Shown here: positions 23,201-30,953 of the stretch, piece after piece
Layout: every line of letters starts with the position of its first letter
Numbering within the stretch: position 1 is the first letter of the stretch
From: Mytilus edulis
Taxonomy: Eukaryota > Mollusca > Bivalvia > Mytilida > Mytilidae
DNA length: 64,000 nucleotides
Reading direction: 5' to 3'
Assembly (NCBI RefSeq): GCF_963676685.1
Contig: NC_092351.1
Coordinates: 37,314,733-37,378,732, forward strand
Made by a program: the position numbers and the translations under genes
The notes under the pieces: model-generated
Databases searched by the model: none
What the model was told of the DNA's origin: nothing
Seen by the model: only the letters and a program-made list of their open reading frames with translations

Positions 23201-24915
23201 TTCAAACAGGAAGTCATAATTATGAACTTACCATTATAGCTACGGATGTTGGAGGTCGATACACATCTGCTCCTGTTGTCATTAAAATAGCTGATGTGGA
23301 TGAATTTTCACCAGAGTTTTTCTCTGATAAGTTTGTTTTTTCTGTCCCTGGAAATGCTAAGCCTAATACGGTGATCGGTCAGGTTAACGCTACAGATAAA
23401 GACGGGGGTGATGCTGGTAGGATTTTCTACACGTTAAGTGAAAACAATGACAATCTAGACTATTTTGGAATCAATATGACAACAGGACTTGTCTATGTAA
23501 AACTTGGATTTAATGATAACCCTGAAAACCGGAGGAAAAGATCAGTTGGGTTAGATTTACGTCAGAAACGTTCATTGGATAGTGATTTAGTAACTTTAGT
23601 AGTGAAAGCAAGTTCTGCTGTAGAAGATGCTAAAAAGACTACAGCAGTTTTAGAAATACAAATTGATCAAAGTTGTTCTGGATGTACACTTCTTCCTCAG
23701 ACTCAGCCAGAAGAAGGCGTATCTACCACTGTTATTATAATCATTGTTTTAGTGATAATAGTGATCATTTCATTAATAATAGTTGTTCTTGTTGTAGTGC
23801 GTTATAGAAGCAGGAAAGTGCCTCCTGTAGCACAAGTTTATGAAGGAGATTTTAACGATGCTTTTGATTTTCCTGCCTCTTCTCCAAAGGCTAGAGAGGC
23901 TTACAACTACAAGGAACACATGATTACAACACCAGATGTTTCTGAACAATCTCATCACTCTGCTTCAAGTGGGCGTGGCTCCGTGGAAGCAGATGAGGAT
24001 GATGAAGTTATGAGGATTAATTCACAGTCTGTTCTAAATTCATCAAGTGGATATCGTAGTAAAAATATGCCAGATTCTGGTCTACCAGATGATGACAATT
24101 TATCAGAACCTTCGGTTCAAAATTCTAAAGACTATTTAGCCAAACTTGGCATAGACACAACTGTAACTAATAAAAAATCAAAACCGATAGAACATTATTG
24201 TGATGAAGGAGGTGGGGACAATGAAAGTATTAATATTTCTGAAATAGACTATAGCAAATTTGGTCCAATTAATGATATAAGCTATAGTGAAAGTGGTAAA
24301 GACATGGGTTTCCATGAAATTGAACCTCAACATGAGGGAACAGTATCTAATGTGATAAATAGTGAAGAAGAATACTCAGGTTCTTATAACTGGGACTATT
24401 TGTTGAATTGGGGACCACAGTATCAACCATTAGCTCATGTTTTTGTTGAAATTGCTAGATTAAAAGACGATTCTATTCAACCAAAAAAACAGCCAGTGCA
24501 AACAGTTCCTCAGAGAACTATAAACTCTTCATTGAATCCTCAGGTGAAAATGGTGCCACCGCCAATCATTACAAATGCTCCGCCCACCTCTGTTCCTCAG
24601 CCTATCAGATCTAGTCATGGTTCAAGCAAATCGAAACGGACTAATAATAACATGACTACATCTTTTCAAAATATGCCTCGTTCTCCTATAGCACATGAAT
24701 CAAGTTTTACCTCCCCTGCATTAACTCCGTCATTTACACCATCGCTGTCTCCATTAGCAACAAGGAGTCCGGAGCCGTCTTATAATGGACAAAACATGCA
24801 AAACATGGTACATTCTCATCAAAATACAAATCGTGGTATGCAAAATAGAGGTCGTCACCATGGCAGTGGACAGGTTATCTTGTCACATGATCCAGAGGAG
24901 GAATTAAGAATTTAA
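2073..24915 (+). CDS. dchs: Dachsous-like protocadherin, 3' 18 exons (gene-level entry)
   Basis: Joined exons: 2073-2256, 3770-4000, 5905-6323, 6821-7940, 8983-9987, 10433-10672, 11437-11571, 12964-13173, 13458-13827, 14212-14600, 15299-15508, 17911-18122, 18563-18848, 19535-19722, 20489-20593, 20939-21083, 21554-21725, 22377-24915. All introns are GT-AG and the sum (8160 nt) is an exact multiple of three ending in TAA, giving 2719 residues. The sequence shows about 22 extracellular cadherin repeats with DxNDN, LDRE/LDYE and DxD calcium motifs. A transmembrane helix follows (residues ~2326-2348), then a ~370-residue tail. The tail carries NWDYLLNWGPQYQPLAHVF, which resembles the catenin-binding C-terminus of classical cadherins, as is known for Dachsous. 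Dachsous proteins have about 27 repeats, so roughly five repeats and the signal peptide should lie upstream. By family it is a single-pass adhesion protein that binds Fat cadherin in planar polarity and Hippo signalling. Dachsous rather than another large cadherin is inferred from the tail. Confidence 0.85.
3295..3470. repeat. Foldback repeat (GTAGCCAGG ends) in intron
   Basis: CCGTAGCCAGG at about 3301 returns inverted as CCTGGCTACTGG near 3449-3460. The interior holds GGGGGTTCGG and its complement CCGAACCCCC. It is non-coding and of the same general type as the G-rich foldback at 38-178. Confidence 0.6.
3770..4000 (+). CDS. dchs: Dachsous-like exon 2
   Basis: The acceptor CTTCAG precedes 3770 and the donor GTAAGT follows 4000. 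The split glycine codon joins exon 1 to give DSGGLDSSVIVSITIEDVNDN. It completes one cadherin repeat (IEDVNDNHPQF) and starts the next (DEDSGNFSAIQYSI, FSVDRYSG). It leaves with one base. Confidence 0.9.
5650..5765 (+). repeat. Interspersed repeat family R2 (SINE-like), degenerate
   Basis: Its GATGTGGTATGATTGCCAATGA block and a ...CGTACAGCCTTCAACAATGAG block match better copies at 10185-10390, 10688-10810 and 26525-26770. It lies about 140 bp upstream of exon 3. Confidence 0.6.
5905..6323 (+). CDS. dchs: Dachsous-like exon 3
   Basis: The acceptor TTTCAG ends at 5904 and the donor is GTATTA at 6324. It joins exon 2 to read YSGKVTLINALPQTEKQY. It holds a cadherin repeat whose end (6021-6053) reads VTGANSHPPVF instead of the DxNDN linker, and most of the next repeat (FTINQQTGEI). 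It leaves in phase 0. Confidence 0.88.
6821..7940 (+). CDS. dchs: Dachsous-like exon 4
   Basis: The acceptor TTTTAG ends at 6820 and the donor is GTAGGT at 7941. This large exon of 1120 nt spans more than three cadherin repeats with linkers ISDVNDHAP, VSNVNDNPP, VTDANDNNP and VEDVNDNPP. Calcium-site motifs DDDSGLNG and DRDIGNNS are present, and LDRE/LDYE appears in each repeat. Confidence 0.93.
8390..8665 (+). repeat. Interspersed repeat family R6
   Basis: It begins with ATGGACATTATGTTTTCTGG, followed by a run of TCTGTCCATTCGTCCG-like units, and ends with GGACACATTCTTGTTT. Another near-full copy is at 61150-61445, and a 5'-truncated copy is at 22130-22275. It lies in the intron before exon 5. 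Confidence 0.7.
8983..9987 (+). CDS. dchs: Dachsous-like exon 5
   Basis: The acceptor TTACAG ends at 8982 and the donor is GTAATT at 9988. This 1005-nt exon spans repeats with linkers VRDDNDETP, VIDLNDNPP and IEDENDNSP and ends inside a fourth (FQINSQSG). Calcium motifs include DKDSGENG, DSDSGDNG and DLDSGING. Confidence 0.93.
10185..10390 (+). repeat. Interspersed repeat family R2 (SINE-like)
   Basis: It contains GATATGAGTGCCAATGAGACA, AAGTAAACCATT, the CCAACAGTCTTATCTATATAAA end and an AAAAACAAGAAACA tail. It ends about 40 bp before exon 6. A second copy in the same direction starts just after exon 6. Confidence 0.7.
10433..10672 (+). CDS. dchs: Dachsous-like exon 6
   Basis: The acceptor CTCCAG ends at 10432 and the donor is GTAGGT at 10673. 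It reads GLLSIQSALDREEKSQY, the linker VVDVNDNKP and the start of the next repeat up to SANDQDTG. It is flanked on both sides by R2 repeat copies. Confidence 0.9.
10688..10810 (+). repeat. Interspersed repeat family R2 (SINE-like)
   Basis: It starts 15 bp after the exon 6 donor with AAGATGTGGTGTTAGTGCCAATGAG. It continues through GTAAACCATTATAGATGAAAG and CGGCCTTCAACATGGAGCATTGA, and is truncated compared with the copy at 26525. Confidence 0.7.
11437..11571 (+). CDS. dchs: Dachsous-like exon 7
   Basis: The acceptor TTCTAG ends at 11436 and the donor is GTAATA at 11572. The short exon of 135 nt encodes the middle of a cadherin repeat (GDNSKLTYSL, FVLDPNTG, LDREEQSSYVLT). It enters and leaves in phase 1. 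Confidence 0.87.
12964..13173 (+). CDS. dchs: Dachsous-like exon 8
   Basis: The acceptor TTTCAG ends at 12963 and the donor is GTATGT at 13174. It encodes FVQDHGNPSLYEATT, the linker VQDQNDNSPVF and the first half of the next repeat up to DKDDGDNGKIFYTID. Confidence 0.9.
13458..13827 (+). CDS. dchs: Dachsous-like exon 9
   Basis: The acceptor TTGTAG ends at 13457 and the donor is GTAAGT at 13828. It includes GNAFEIDSETG, LDREAVSRYNL, the linker VLDVNDNAPSF and the next repeat up to GEIITSR. It leaves in phase 2 and the split arginine codon is completed by exon 10. Confidence 0.9.
14212..14600 (+). CDS. dchs: Dachsous-like exon 10
   Basis: The acceptor TTTCAG ends at 14211 and the donor is GTGAGA at 14601. 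It reads LFDHERKSSYTF, the linker IDDVNDNAPVF and the next repeat with DADSGDNGRVTYSL up to DSGSTRKSST. Confidence 0.9.
15299..15508 (+). CDS. dchs: Dachsous-like exon 11
   Basis: The acceptor TTTTAG ends at 15298 and the donor is GTAGGT at 15509. The expected DxNDN linker is replaced by VTVGSPSTSGLRF (15310-15348). The following repeat has EAEHYGGGLGGTITYSI where DxDxGxNG would be, so calcium ligands are missing on both sides of this junction. Confidence 0.85.
15886..17695 (+). repeat. Large intronic repeat with three tandem ~500-bp units (family R7)
   Basis: It starts at AGCTCACCTGGCCCGAAG and ends at GGCTCTTTAGAGCCTCTAG, with the partly inverted AGGTGAGC near the right end. A GTCCGTCGTC microsatellite fills about 15930-16000. 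Inside are three tandem units beginning near 16002, 16501 and 17001, each with CTTCTCCTCTGAAACTAC and CAAGATGGCCGCCATGGC. The open frames within it are repeat sequence. I recognise it as a common bivalve repeat. It sits between exons 11 and 12. Confidence 0.8.
17911..18122 (+). CDS. dchs: Dachsous-like exon 12
   Basis: The acceptor TTCAAG ends at 17910 and the donor is GTAATG at 18123. It reads GVISVKNPLTLDYEKERRMEV, the linker LIDKNDNSPQF and the start of the next repeat. It leaves in phase 0. Confidence 0.88.
18563..18848 (+). CDS. dchs: Dachsous-like exon 13
   Basis: The acceptor ATACAG ends at 18562 and the donor is GTGAGT at 18849. It reads VLATDLDDGRNANITY, YEIQKKYELTIEAKDGG, the linker ITDINDQPPNF and the N-terminal strand of the next repeat. 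Confidence 0.9.
19335..19470. repeat. G/C-run foldback repeat in intron 13
   Basis: It begins near TATCCAGAGGGGGGTTCC and ends CTGGATCCGCCCCTGG, with GGGGTTGAAACCC and CCCCCCCTTTTT blocks. The end motif is shared with the repeat at 38-178. It is non-coding. Confidence 0.5.
19535..19722 (+). CDS. dchs: Dachsous-like exon 14
   Basis: The acceptor TTTTAG ends at 19534 and the donor is GTAAGG at 19723. It encodes GRAVGSLVAMITANDRDNP, FTMDRFSGKI and LDHESRKHYALELV. It leaves in phase 0. The calcium motif here is the shortened NDRDNP. Confidence 0.88.
20489..20593 (+). CDS. dchs: Dachsous-like exon 15
   Basis: The acceptor TTACAG ends at 20488 and the donor is GTAAGT at 20594. This 105-nt exon reads VTDGPNKDPTVSTTLEI and the linker VTDENDNNPVF. 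Both boundaries are phase 0. Confidence 0.88.
20939..21083 (+). CDS. dchs: Dachsous-like exon 16
   Basis: The acceptor TTGCAG ends at 20938 and the donor is GTATGT at 21084. It reads ATLAELSAVGTVLSVDI, DADSGTNAQIVYSI and FSINPQSG. It leaves with one base. Confidence 0.88.
21554..21725 (+). CDS. dchs: Dachsous-like exon 17
   Basis: The acceptor TTACAG ends at 21553 and the donor is GTAAGT at 21726. It reads QDSGSPPRSSTVAVKV. The linker is ITQVNQSPPVF, in which the DxNDN aspartates are lost. It leaves in phase 2 and exon 18 completes a threonine codon. Confidence 0.88.
22130..22275 (+). repeat. Interspersed repeat family R6, truncated
   Basis: It shares CTTGAAACTTAGT, TGTTCCCTATGA, CCCCAATTTCAC and GGACACATTCTTGTTT with the fuller copies at 8390 and 61150. 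The 5' part is missing. Confidence 0.6.
22377..24915 (+). CDS. dchs: Dachsous-like terminal exon 18: last cadherin repeats, membrane helix, cytoplasmic tail
   Basis: The acceptor TTTTAG ends at 22376 and the stop TAA is at 24913-24915. It carries the linkers IGDVNDIVP, VTDINDNGP and IADVDEFSP, then the membrane-proximal repeat. That repeat contains two dibasic sites, RRKR (23530-23541) and RQKR (23560-23571). A cysteine pair SCSGC precedes the hydrophobic helix at 23731-23799, which is followed by RYRSRK. The tail motif NWDYLLNWGPQYQPLAHVF starts at 24388. The rest of the tail is Ser/Asn/Pro rich and probably disordered. Confidence 0.95.
23530..23571 (+). other. Two furin-type cleavage motifs in the membrane-proximal cadherin repeat
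   Basis: RRKR followed by S (23530-23544) and RQKR followed by S (23560-23574) lie ten codons apart. They replace the usual LDRE segment between the GLVYV strand and the TLVVKAS strand. Both fit the R-X-K/R-R furin consensus. Cleavage is inferred, not shown. Confidence 0.55.
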
Positions 24916-25295
24916 AATGTGTAATTTTAATTAGTTGTTGAAATATTTGTTCTAACTAATTTTTTTATCTATTGGTTTATGATTACTTACAAAAATATGC
25001 AATTTTTTACATGTTGAACAATTTCTAGATATTTTTATACCAATTTTTATGTAGTGTTTTTTATTAAACCATTAAAATCATTTCATATTTTAATGATCAA
25101 AATTTATATGTTCTAAAACCTTCAGTCGTGATTCATACACAAAGTAATTGAAACAATAAGCAATATGCTATAGTCCTTGTTTTTGTCTGCTTCCTTTAAA
25201 AGGATGATATTTTTCATTTGTGTCGATTATCATGTAAATATTTAGGGACATTAATGTGCCAAAGGTTCTATTTAAATGTCATAAACTATACTTAC

Positions 25296-25301
25296 AATAA
25301 A
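25296..25301 (+). terminator. Candidate polyadenylation signal of the dachsous-like gene
   Basis: AATAAA lies 381 bp after the stop codon. Weaker ATTAAA signals lie earlier, near 25063. Other sites further downstream cannot be excluded. Confidence 0.35.
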
Positions 25302-26524
25302 TGTGCTTAATTTTACCTTACTTAGGCATGTTACATTAAAATAGGTCAAACTATCATATCTTTGATCAGACAAAGTGCAATTAATAACATTAAACTCATA
25401 TAAAAAAGATCTGGATATTTATAAAATTTTACAATAATTCTCTACTATACAGCTTTATTAATTAGTTCTCTTATATTTATTCTCTTTATCTTGATTAGCT
25501 TTACTATATTTTGTTGTCATTTTACAATATTTTGTTGTCTTGATTTGGGTTTTTTTGCCAAACAGTGACAGTTTGTTCCTTTTCTTATTATTGCACTTTT
25601 AATTTTATGAAATATTTTCTTATTAATTGGTTTGTTTTATAATGAACTTATAACATTTTCTTAATGATCGGTCACATTTAGATTGAAACATATATATACT
25701 CAACAACAAATAAAAGGCATCATTTAAGTTACTGGTAAACAATGGGGGGAAAACAATATAAATAGTGACATAATGATAAATAATAACAAAAAAAATCTTA
25801 TTCAAAGCAACTTTAAATACTAGAAATATTTCATTGAAAAGTTCAATTCATTTTTGAATTTTATAGATTTCTTAATTTTTACACAAAAACAGAAAAGTGT
25901 AAAATTTGTTGTTGATAATTGCATTATTTATTGAAGTCAAACGATTTTAAACCAAATATTTTAGTGGTATAACATGGATTAGATTCTATTTAGCTTTAGT
26001 TTTATGATTTTGTTATGTTACAGTTGTTGCATTTACTAATTGCAATGTCTTCTATCATATTTATACACATAATAATAATTGTTCAAATATGTTTGTTATT
26101 AACTTTAAAAGTGCATATGGGAGGTAACTCCAATTTCCATGGGAGAAAATTCCAGTCTTCATACAATCATTCATTGTATATATTATTCATTAAATCATGA
26201 TGCGTCATACCAAATATTATATTTTTTAATAAAAGAAAAAAGATGAATTAATAACTTTACATATATTTGTTATTATTTCTTTATAAGCATTTGATTCTAC
26301 TGGCATAGTGTAATATATATATTAAGTATGCAAGGAATTACCTAACCATTATCCATCACACCATGCAACCACCAACATCCAACTCCTGAAAAATAGACAT
26401 ATGTATAACAACACACAGCACATGGTTTCAAAAAAACCTTGATACTGTCACAAAATTTCATAGTGTTAATTCAGTATAATGTGTTCACAAATCTCTAACA
26501 CTGCTCCTTTGTATTGTTGTTTAT

Positions 26525-26770
26525 ATAAATAAGAAGATGTGGTATGAGTGCCAATGAGACAACTTTCCATCAATGTCGCGATGTATAGAAAACAAACAAA
26601 GTATGCACTTCAACATGGAGCCTTGACTCCCCACATAACAACAAGCCATTAAGGCCCCAAAATGACTGGTGTAAAACAATTCAAACAGGAAAACCAATGA
26701 TCTAATCTGTATAAACAAACAATAAATGAGAGACACCTTTAAATCACACTTATACGGTAAACAGCAATCA
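26525..26770 (+). repeat. Interspersed repeat family R2 (SINE-like), longest copy
   Basis: It runs from AATAAGAAGATGTGGTATGAG through TGCACTTCAACATGGAGCCTTGA and GGTGTAAAACAATTCAAACAGG to TCTAATCTGTATAAACAAAC. It is the most complete of at least six copies in the window. I recognise it as an abundant mussel repeat. Confidence 0.75.
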
Positions 26771-28904
26771 CTAAACAACAAGCTTCTGACTTAGGACAGG
26801 TGCATAAAAATGCAGCTGGTTAAACTGTTTTAACATGTGCCAACCTTCACCCTAACCCTGAGACAGCAATGTAACATTACAACATAAAAAAGACACCCTA
26901 TAGAAAATCAATTGATATGATACTGAAATTTGGATTTCTGTTGATACATTTTGTAATATGTTTTTTTTTTGCCGTTGTAATGGATTCCTTCATTTTCCCA
27001 ACTCTCATTTGTTATTTGGAATATTTGTTCTAATCTAATAATTTGTAAGATAAACAAGCAACAATTAAAAGAGAGTATAAAGATACCATTAAAACTCATT
27101 GTATAAAAAAAAAAACAATGTCAAATTTAAGAAAGAAAAACTAAAACAATCAAAAGACGAACAACTACACCAAACAACCTAGAAAATTAAAAAAACTGAG
27201 CAACAAAAACCTCATCAGGGTAATCTTGGGTGCCCCAGAAGGACCAGCAGATCCTGCTCCTAATGTGGCATCCATCATGTTGCTCTTGTTAGTACAAATC
27301 AAGTAATAGGTATTGTTCTTTCAGTCATATTTGAGGAAAAAAGGATGTGGTATTGGTTACAAAAGAATCGAATATTTTGTCATCTGTGAAACACTTATTC
27401 CATAATGGTCTTGATAGTGTCCTTAAAATTTACGAAGGCATGATTTCAACTTCATCCTCGTGAACTCGTGGTTTAATAGCTTTCTTGTTAAAAGCAACCC
27501 TCTATCAAGGAAATCAAATAAATGCATGCTAGTGAATTTTGATCAACTCAGAGATGTATGCTCGATATGCTGCTGGAATGTTACTAGAAAGTTATAGAAA
27601 TGAAAAGTTCACAATCTGAAATCATCACTATGTCGTAAAGAATTGTTCTCAAACAACCTTTATTGTTTATTTTTTAAATGAAATTTATGAGATGAGGCAT
27701 ATTTATTGTAGATTTTTTTTCAAGTTTTATGATAAAGATGCAGTCAACATAGTCGCCAAACTTATAAAACAAAGGCATAAGATATCCTGTTTCACCTTAC
27801 ACAGATTTCGCCTCCGAATTTCTTCACATAAAACAACTTATAAAAGAAACTAAAAGGGATATTCAAAAGCATTGATCAAAAATAAACTAACAACGCCATG
27901 GTTAAAAAATAAACTGACAAACACAACATAGCTGACTATGCGGTATGGGCTTTGCTCATTGTTGAAGGCCGTTGTTAATTACTGTTTCATTTTGGTCTCA
28001 TTGGCAATCATTCCACATCTTCTTTTTTATATATAGAAAACTGCAAACTGAGCAACACGAACCCCACCCAAAACTGGGTGGGATTTCATGTGCTTCAGGA
28101 GGGTAGACTGATTGTGCTCTACATGTTGAACCCGTCGTGATGCTCATGCAAGTTCACACCTGTTGATAAGTCTCAATTCAGAAGATCACAGCATTCTTAG
28201 AAAAGGAGATGGGATTATAGTAACAACTATTAGAAATTATCCGTCCTAATCTGGGACAAAAATATTTCATAAAATCTGGGACTATTAGTTAGTATAATAG
28301 TCCCAGATAAAATTTATGAAGGGATGATTTCAACTTCACCACTTGGGACTCTTACATGTAGTTTGATATAAAGGGTCAACCAATTCCATGTGTTTTGAAG
28401 CATAAAACCAAAAGAAGAAAAACAAAGAGATATGGCTACAACACTTACATAACAATCTTAGTTCACTAAATTTGACAGTAGTTTGCCGTGTATTTCGTAT
28501 TTCTTATTTTGAGTCTATACAGGGACTTGATACTAAGTATAGGTACTGGTCTATAGACATACATCATAAGTTTTAAACAATTAAAAACTTTGTTTTAAAG
28601 AACTCCAACATATTGCTTTTTAAATATTTATTAAAAAGTCTCAGTTACGAATACTAGTAAATGCTAGACTAACATTTCTTAAAACTTCTCTCTGTCTCAG
28701 GGACTATTATACTAATATATGGGACTATTATACTTGTATACTTTTGTTCTCCAACAAATAAATCTTATTCAAAAATAACAAAGAGTTTTTACTCTGTTTA
28801 CTCTATTAAAAACGCCAAGCTAGTTCATGTGCATGTGGTTAATAATGTACAGATGAGTGATTGGTATTACTTTGCTGACGTCATAAGGCGCCGAAAATTT
28901 GCGC

Positions 28905-29160
28905 CTGTCCCAAGTCAGGAGCCTCTGGCCTTTGTTAGTCTTGTATAATTTTGAATTTTTGTTTCTTAAATATATTTTAGTTTAGTATGATGTCCATTAT
29001 CACTGAACTAGTGTACATTTTTGTTTAGAAGCCAGCGGAAGGACGCCTCCGGGTGCGGGATTTTCTCGCTGCATTGAAAACCCACTGGTGGCCTTTAGCT
29101 GTTATTTGCTCTTTGTTCGGGTTGTTGTCTCTTTGACACATTCCAATTTCCATTCTGAAT
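28905..29160 (+). repeat. Interspersed repeat family R1
   Basis: It contains GCGCCTGTCCCAAGTCAGGA, GCCTTTGTTAGTCTTGTAT, CGCCTCCGGGTGCGGGATTT and TTGTCTCTTTGACACATTCC. The same order is found at 43970-44430. The minus-strand 3' ends at 730, 35095 and 58565 belong to the same family. Confidence 0.75.
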
Positions 29161-29698
29161 TTTATTTGTACCTATTAATGAATATATTTGTAAAAATTTT
29201 GTAACTGTTTTTGCAACACAGGATAGTGGGCTTTGTGCCTTTTTCAAAAAGATATTTTTCAATTGAAAATAATCAAAGTTTGTCGGCACACCCTGAATAC
29301 AACAGAGCTTGTTTTAATCTACAGGTTGTGTAAAACTGTCAGATTTTGTAGTTAATAAGTGGAAATGCCAACTTTGTGTGGTAGGAAGAAAACCTAAATA
29401 GCAAAATTTTGATATCAAATATGAGGAGATCACTCTATAAACGATCATAAACAATGTGCTTACAGGAAAATTAAAATCAGGGTCATCGGTTTCGATTTCT
29501 TGGTTATAAACAAAATAGGTAAGAAATATATATAAAAAAAAGAAGATGTGGTATGATTGCCAATGAGACAACTCTCCACAAGAGATTTCCGCAAAAAAAC
29601 CCCGAAGTTTACCGAATCATCTCATCATGCATCAATCTCATCATACATCAAACATCATTATCACCATCATCGATCATCACCTTCATCAACAAAAAACG

Positions 29699-29925
29699 AA
29701 TAATGTTGTGACCACTTCATATAATGTTGTGACCACTTCATATAATGTTGTGACCACTTCATATACTGTTTTGACCACTTCATATTATGTTGTGACCACT
29801 GCATATAATGTTTGGGCCACTGCGTATAATGGTGTGAGCACTTCATATAATGGTGTGAGCACTGCACATAATGTTGTGAGCACTGCATATAATGGTGTGA
29901 GAACTGCATATAATGCTGATCATCA
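29699..29925. repeat. 21-bp minisatellite (~10.5 copies)
   Basis: The unit is ATAATGTTGTGACCACTTCAT with variants (GGTGTGAGCACTGC and others). Copies on the left are nearly identical and those on the right diverge. Because 21 is a multiple of three, both strands stay open and give long repetitive frames, which I do not accept as a gene. The array abuts the 3' end of C1q pseudogene A. Confidence 0.85.
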
Positions 29926-29936
29926 ACATAAGGCAG

Positions 29937-30871
29937 TCATGGCGTTCCATAATTTATATCACTTAGGATGTTACCATTAGGTGATACAAACACCGTATCA
30001 AAGGCAACAATGACACTTCCTGTTGCAAATTGGCCAGAACATCCATGTTCGACATTAAATTCATATGAAACGAGTGAGTGGTGAATAAAAATGTTTATCC
30101 AAATTTAAAGGCAATTCTTTTACCAATGCATGTATATATCATAAACTTAGTCCTCTGTGCACGATTTATCATTTTTTACGCAAATATAACGTATAACCGT
30201 CAATTTTTTCTCTCTGTGTCTGTAATGATTTAACAAATATGTCTGCTCATTAAATGCCGTGTTTTGAAGCCGAAGTTAACCGATTGTCACCTTAAAGTAA
30301 ACAAATAACAAAAAGCTAGGGTATTGAGCACGTGTTGAACATGTTCAATCAGAGAATCGTTTATTTTAATGACAGATCCATGGGTATTGCGACCACCGGA
30401 TTTTTACGAGGAGGGTTACGCTCAGGTCACTATGCATACGGAAAATAAGTAAACTTCTTCTAAATGTGGACAAATTAAAGATTTTTACTCAGAAAAAAGT
30501 ATAGGTACATAAGTTGTATAATGAAAACTATCCATTTAGTTATGAAAAACATAGGCATATTTTTTTCAATCTGAGGTTTCTTATGACTTTAACATGGTTG
30601 GCTCCCTCTACGTCGTCGTTTTTCACAATTTCGAATGATCCAAACGCTTTGCAATACATTCTCAAGGTATATATGAATCCGTATACTCCATTGATTGGAG
30701 CAGTGAAGGCGCCTGTAAAATGATTATAGCTGTTGTGAATATTGGTCTTCACTAAATCGAATACTATAATATGGTGTGGTCCTGGGTTCAATTCGTTGTG
30801 ACTCATTTGTGCAAAGAATGCAACCGTTCGAATGTCTGGCGCTGATGTGACATCGCTCAGAAGTCTTGATT
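29937..30871 (-). pseudogene. C1q-domain pseudogene A (exon 2 only)
   Basis: An acceptor-like TATAG precedes 30871, and the reading starts like exon 2 of its paralogs (SRLL...SAPDIRTVAFFAQMSHNELNPGPHH). The C1q domain is intact to about 30585 (FEIVKNDDVEG). About 500 bp of unrelated sequence then interrupts it, and the C-terminal part resumes near 30071 (VEHGCSGQFATGSVIVAF). That part has an internal deletion that removes the GDTVYVRTHS stretch, and it stops early at 29937-29939. No exon 1 is found; the sequence beyond its intron matches the 3' flank of another C1q copy. It is a dead copy. Confidence 0.85.
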
Positions 30872-30953
30872 CTATAATACAAAAGGATGGCTATACAATA
30901 AAAGATATGAAAATTTAAATTGAAAATAAGGTGTAGTTAACACCGGTTAATTA

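Larger units (their letters stand above)
24916..29600. other. Intergenic region after the dachsous-like gene
   Basis: After the 3' UTR the DNA is AT-rich and I find no gene. It contains an R2 repeat (26525-26770), R4 repeat pieces (27150-27310 and 27860-28165), R2 fragments (27990-28040 and 29540-29590), a small perfect hairpin of CTGGGACTATTA arms (28275-28306) and an R1 repeat (28905-29160). The short open frames here are not supported as genes. Confidence 0.6.

Noticed and set aside
28275..28306. Hairpin of CTGGGACTATTA arms as a terminator or ncRNA
   Set aside because: It is a perfect but short palindrome in intergenic AT-rich DNA with no gene ending nearby. It is probably part of an old foldback repeat.
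29627..29980. Open frames on both strands coding a Y-N-V-V-T-T-S repeat protein
   Set aside because: They arise from a 21-bp tandem repeat whose length is a multiple of three. There is no splice, promoter or conservation support.
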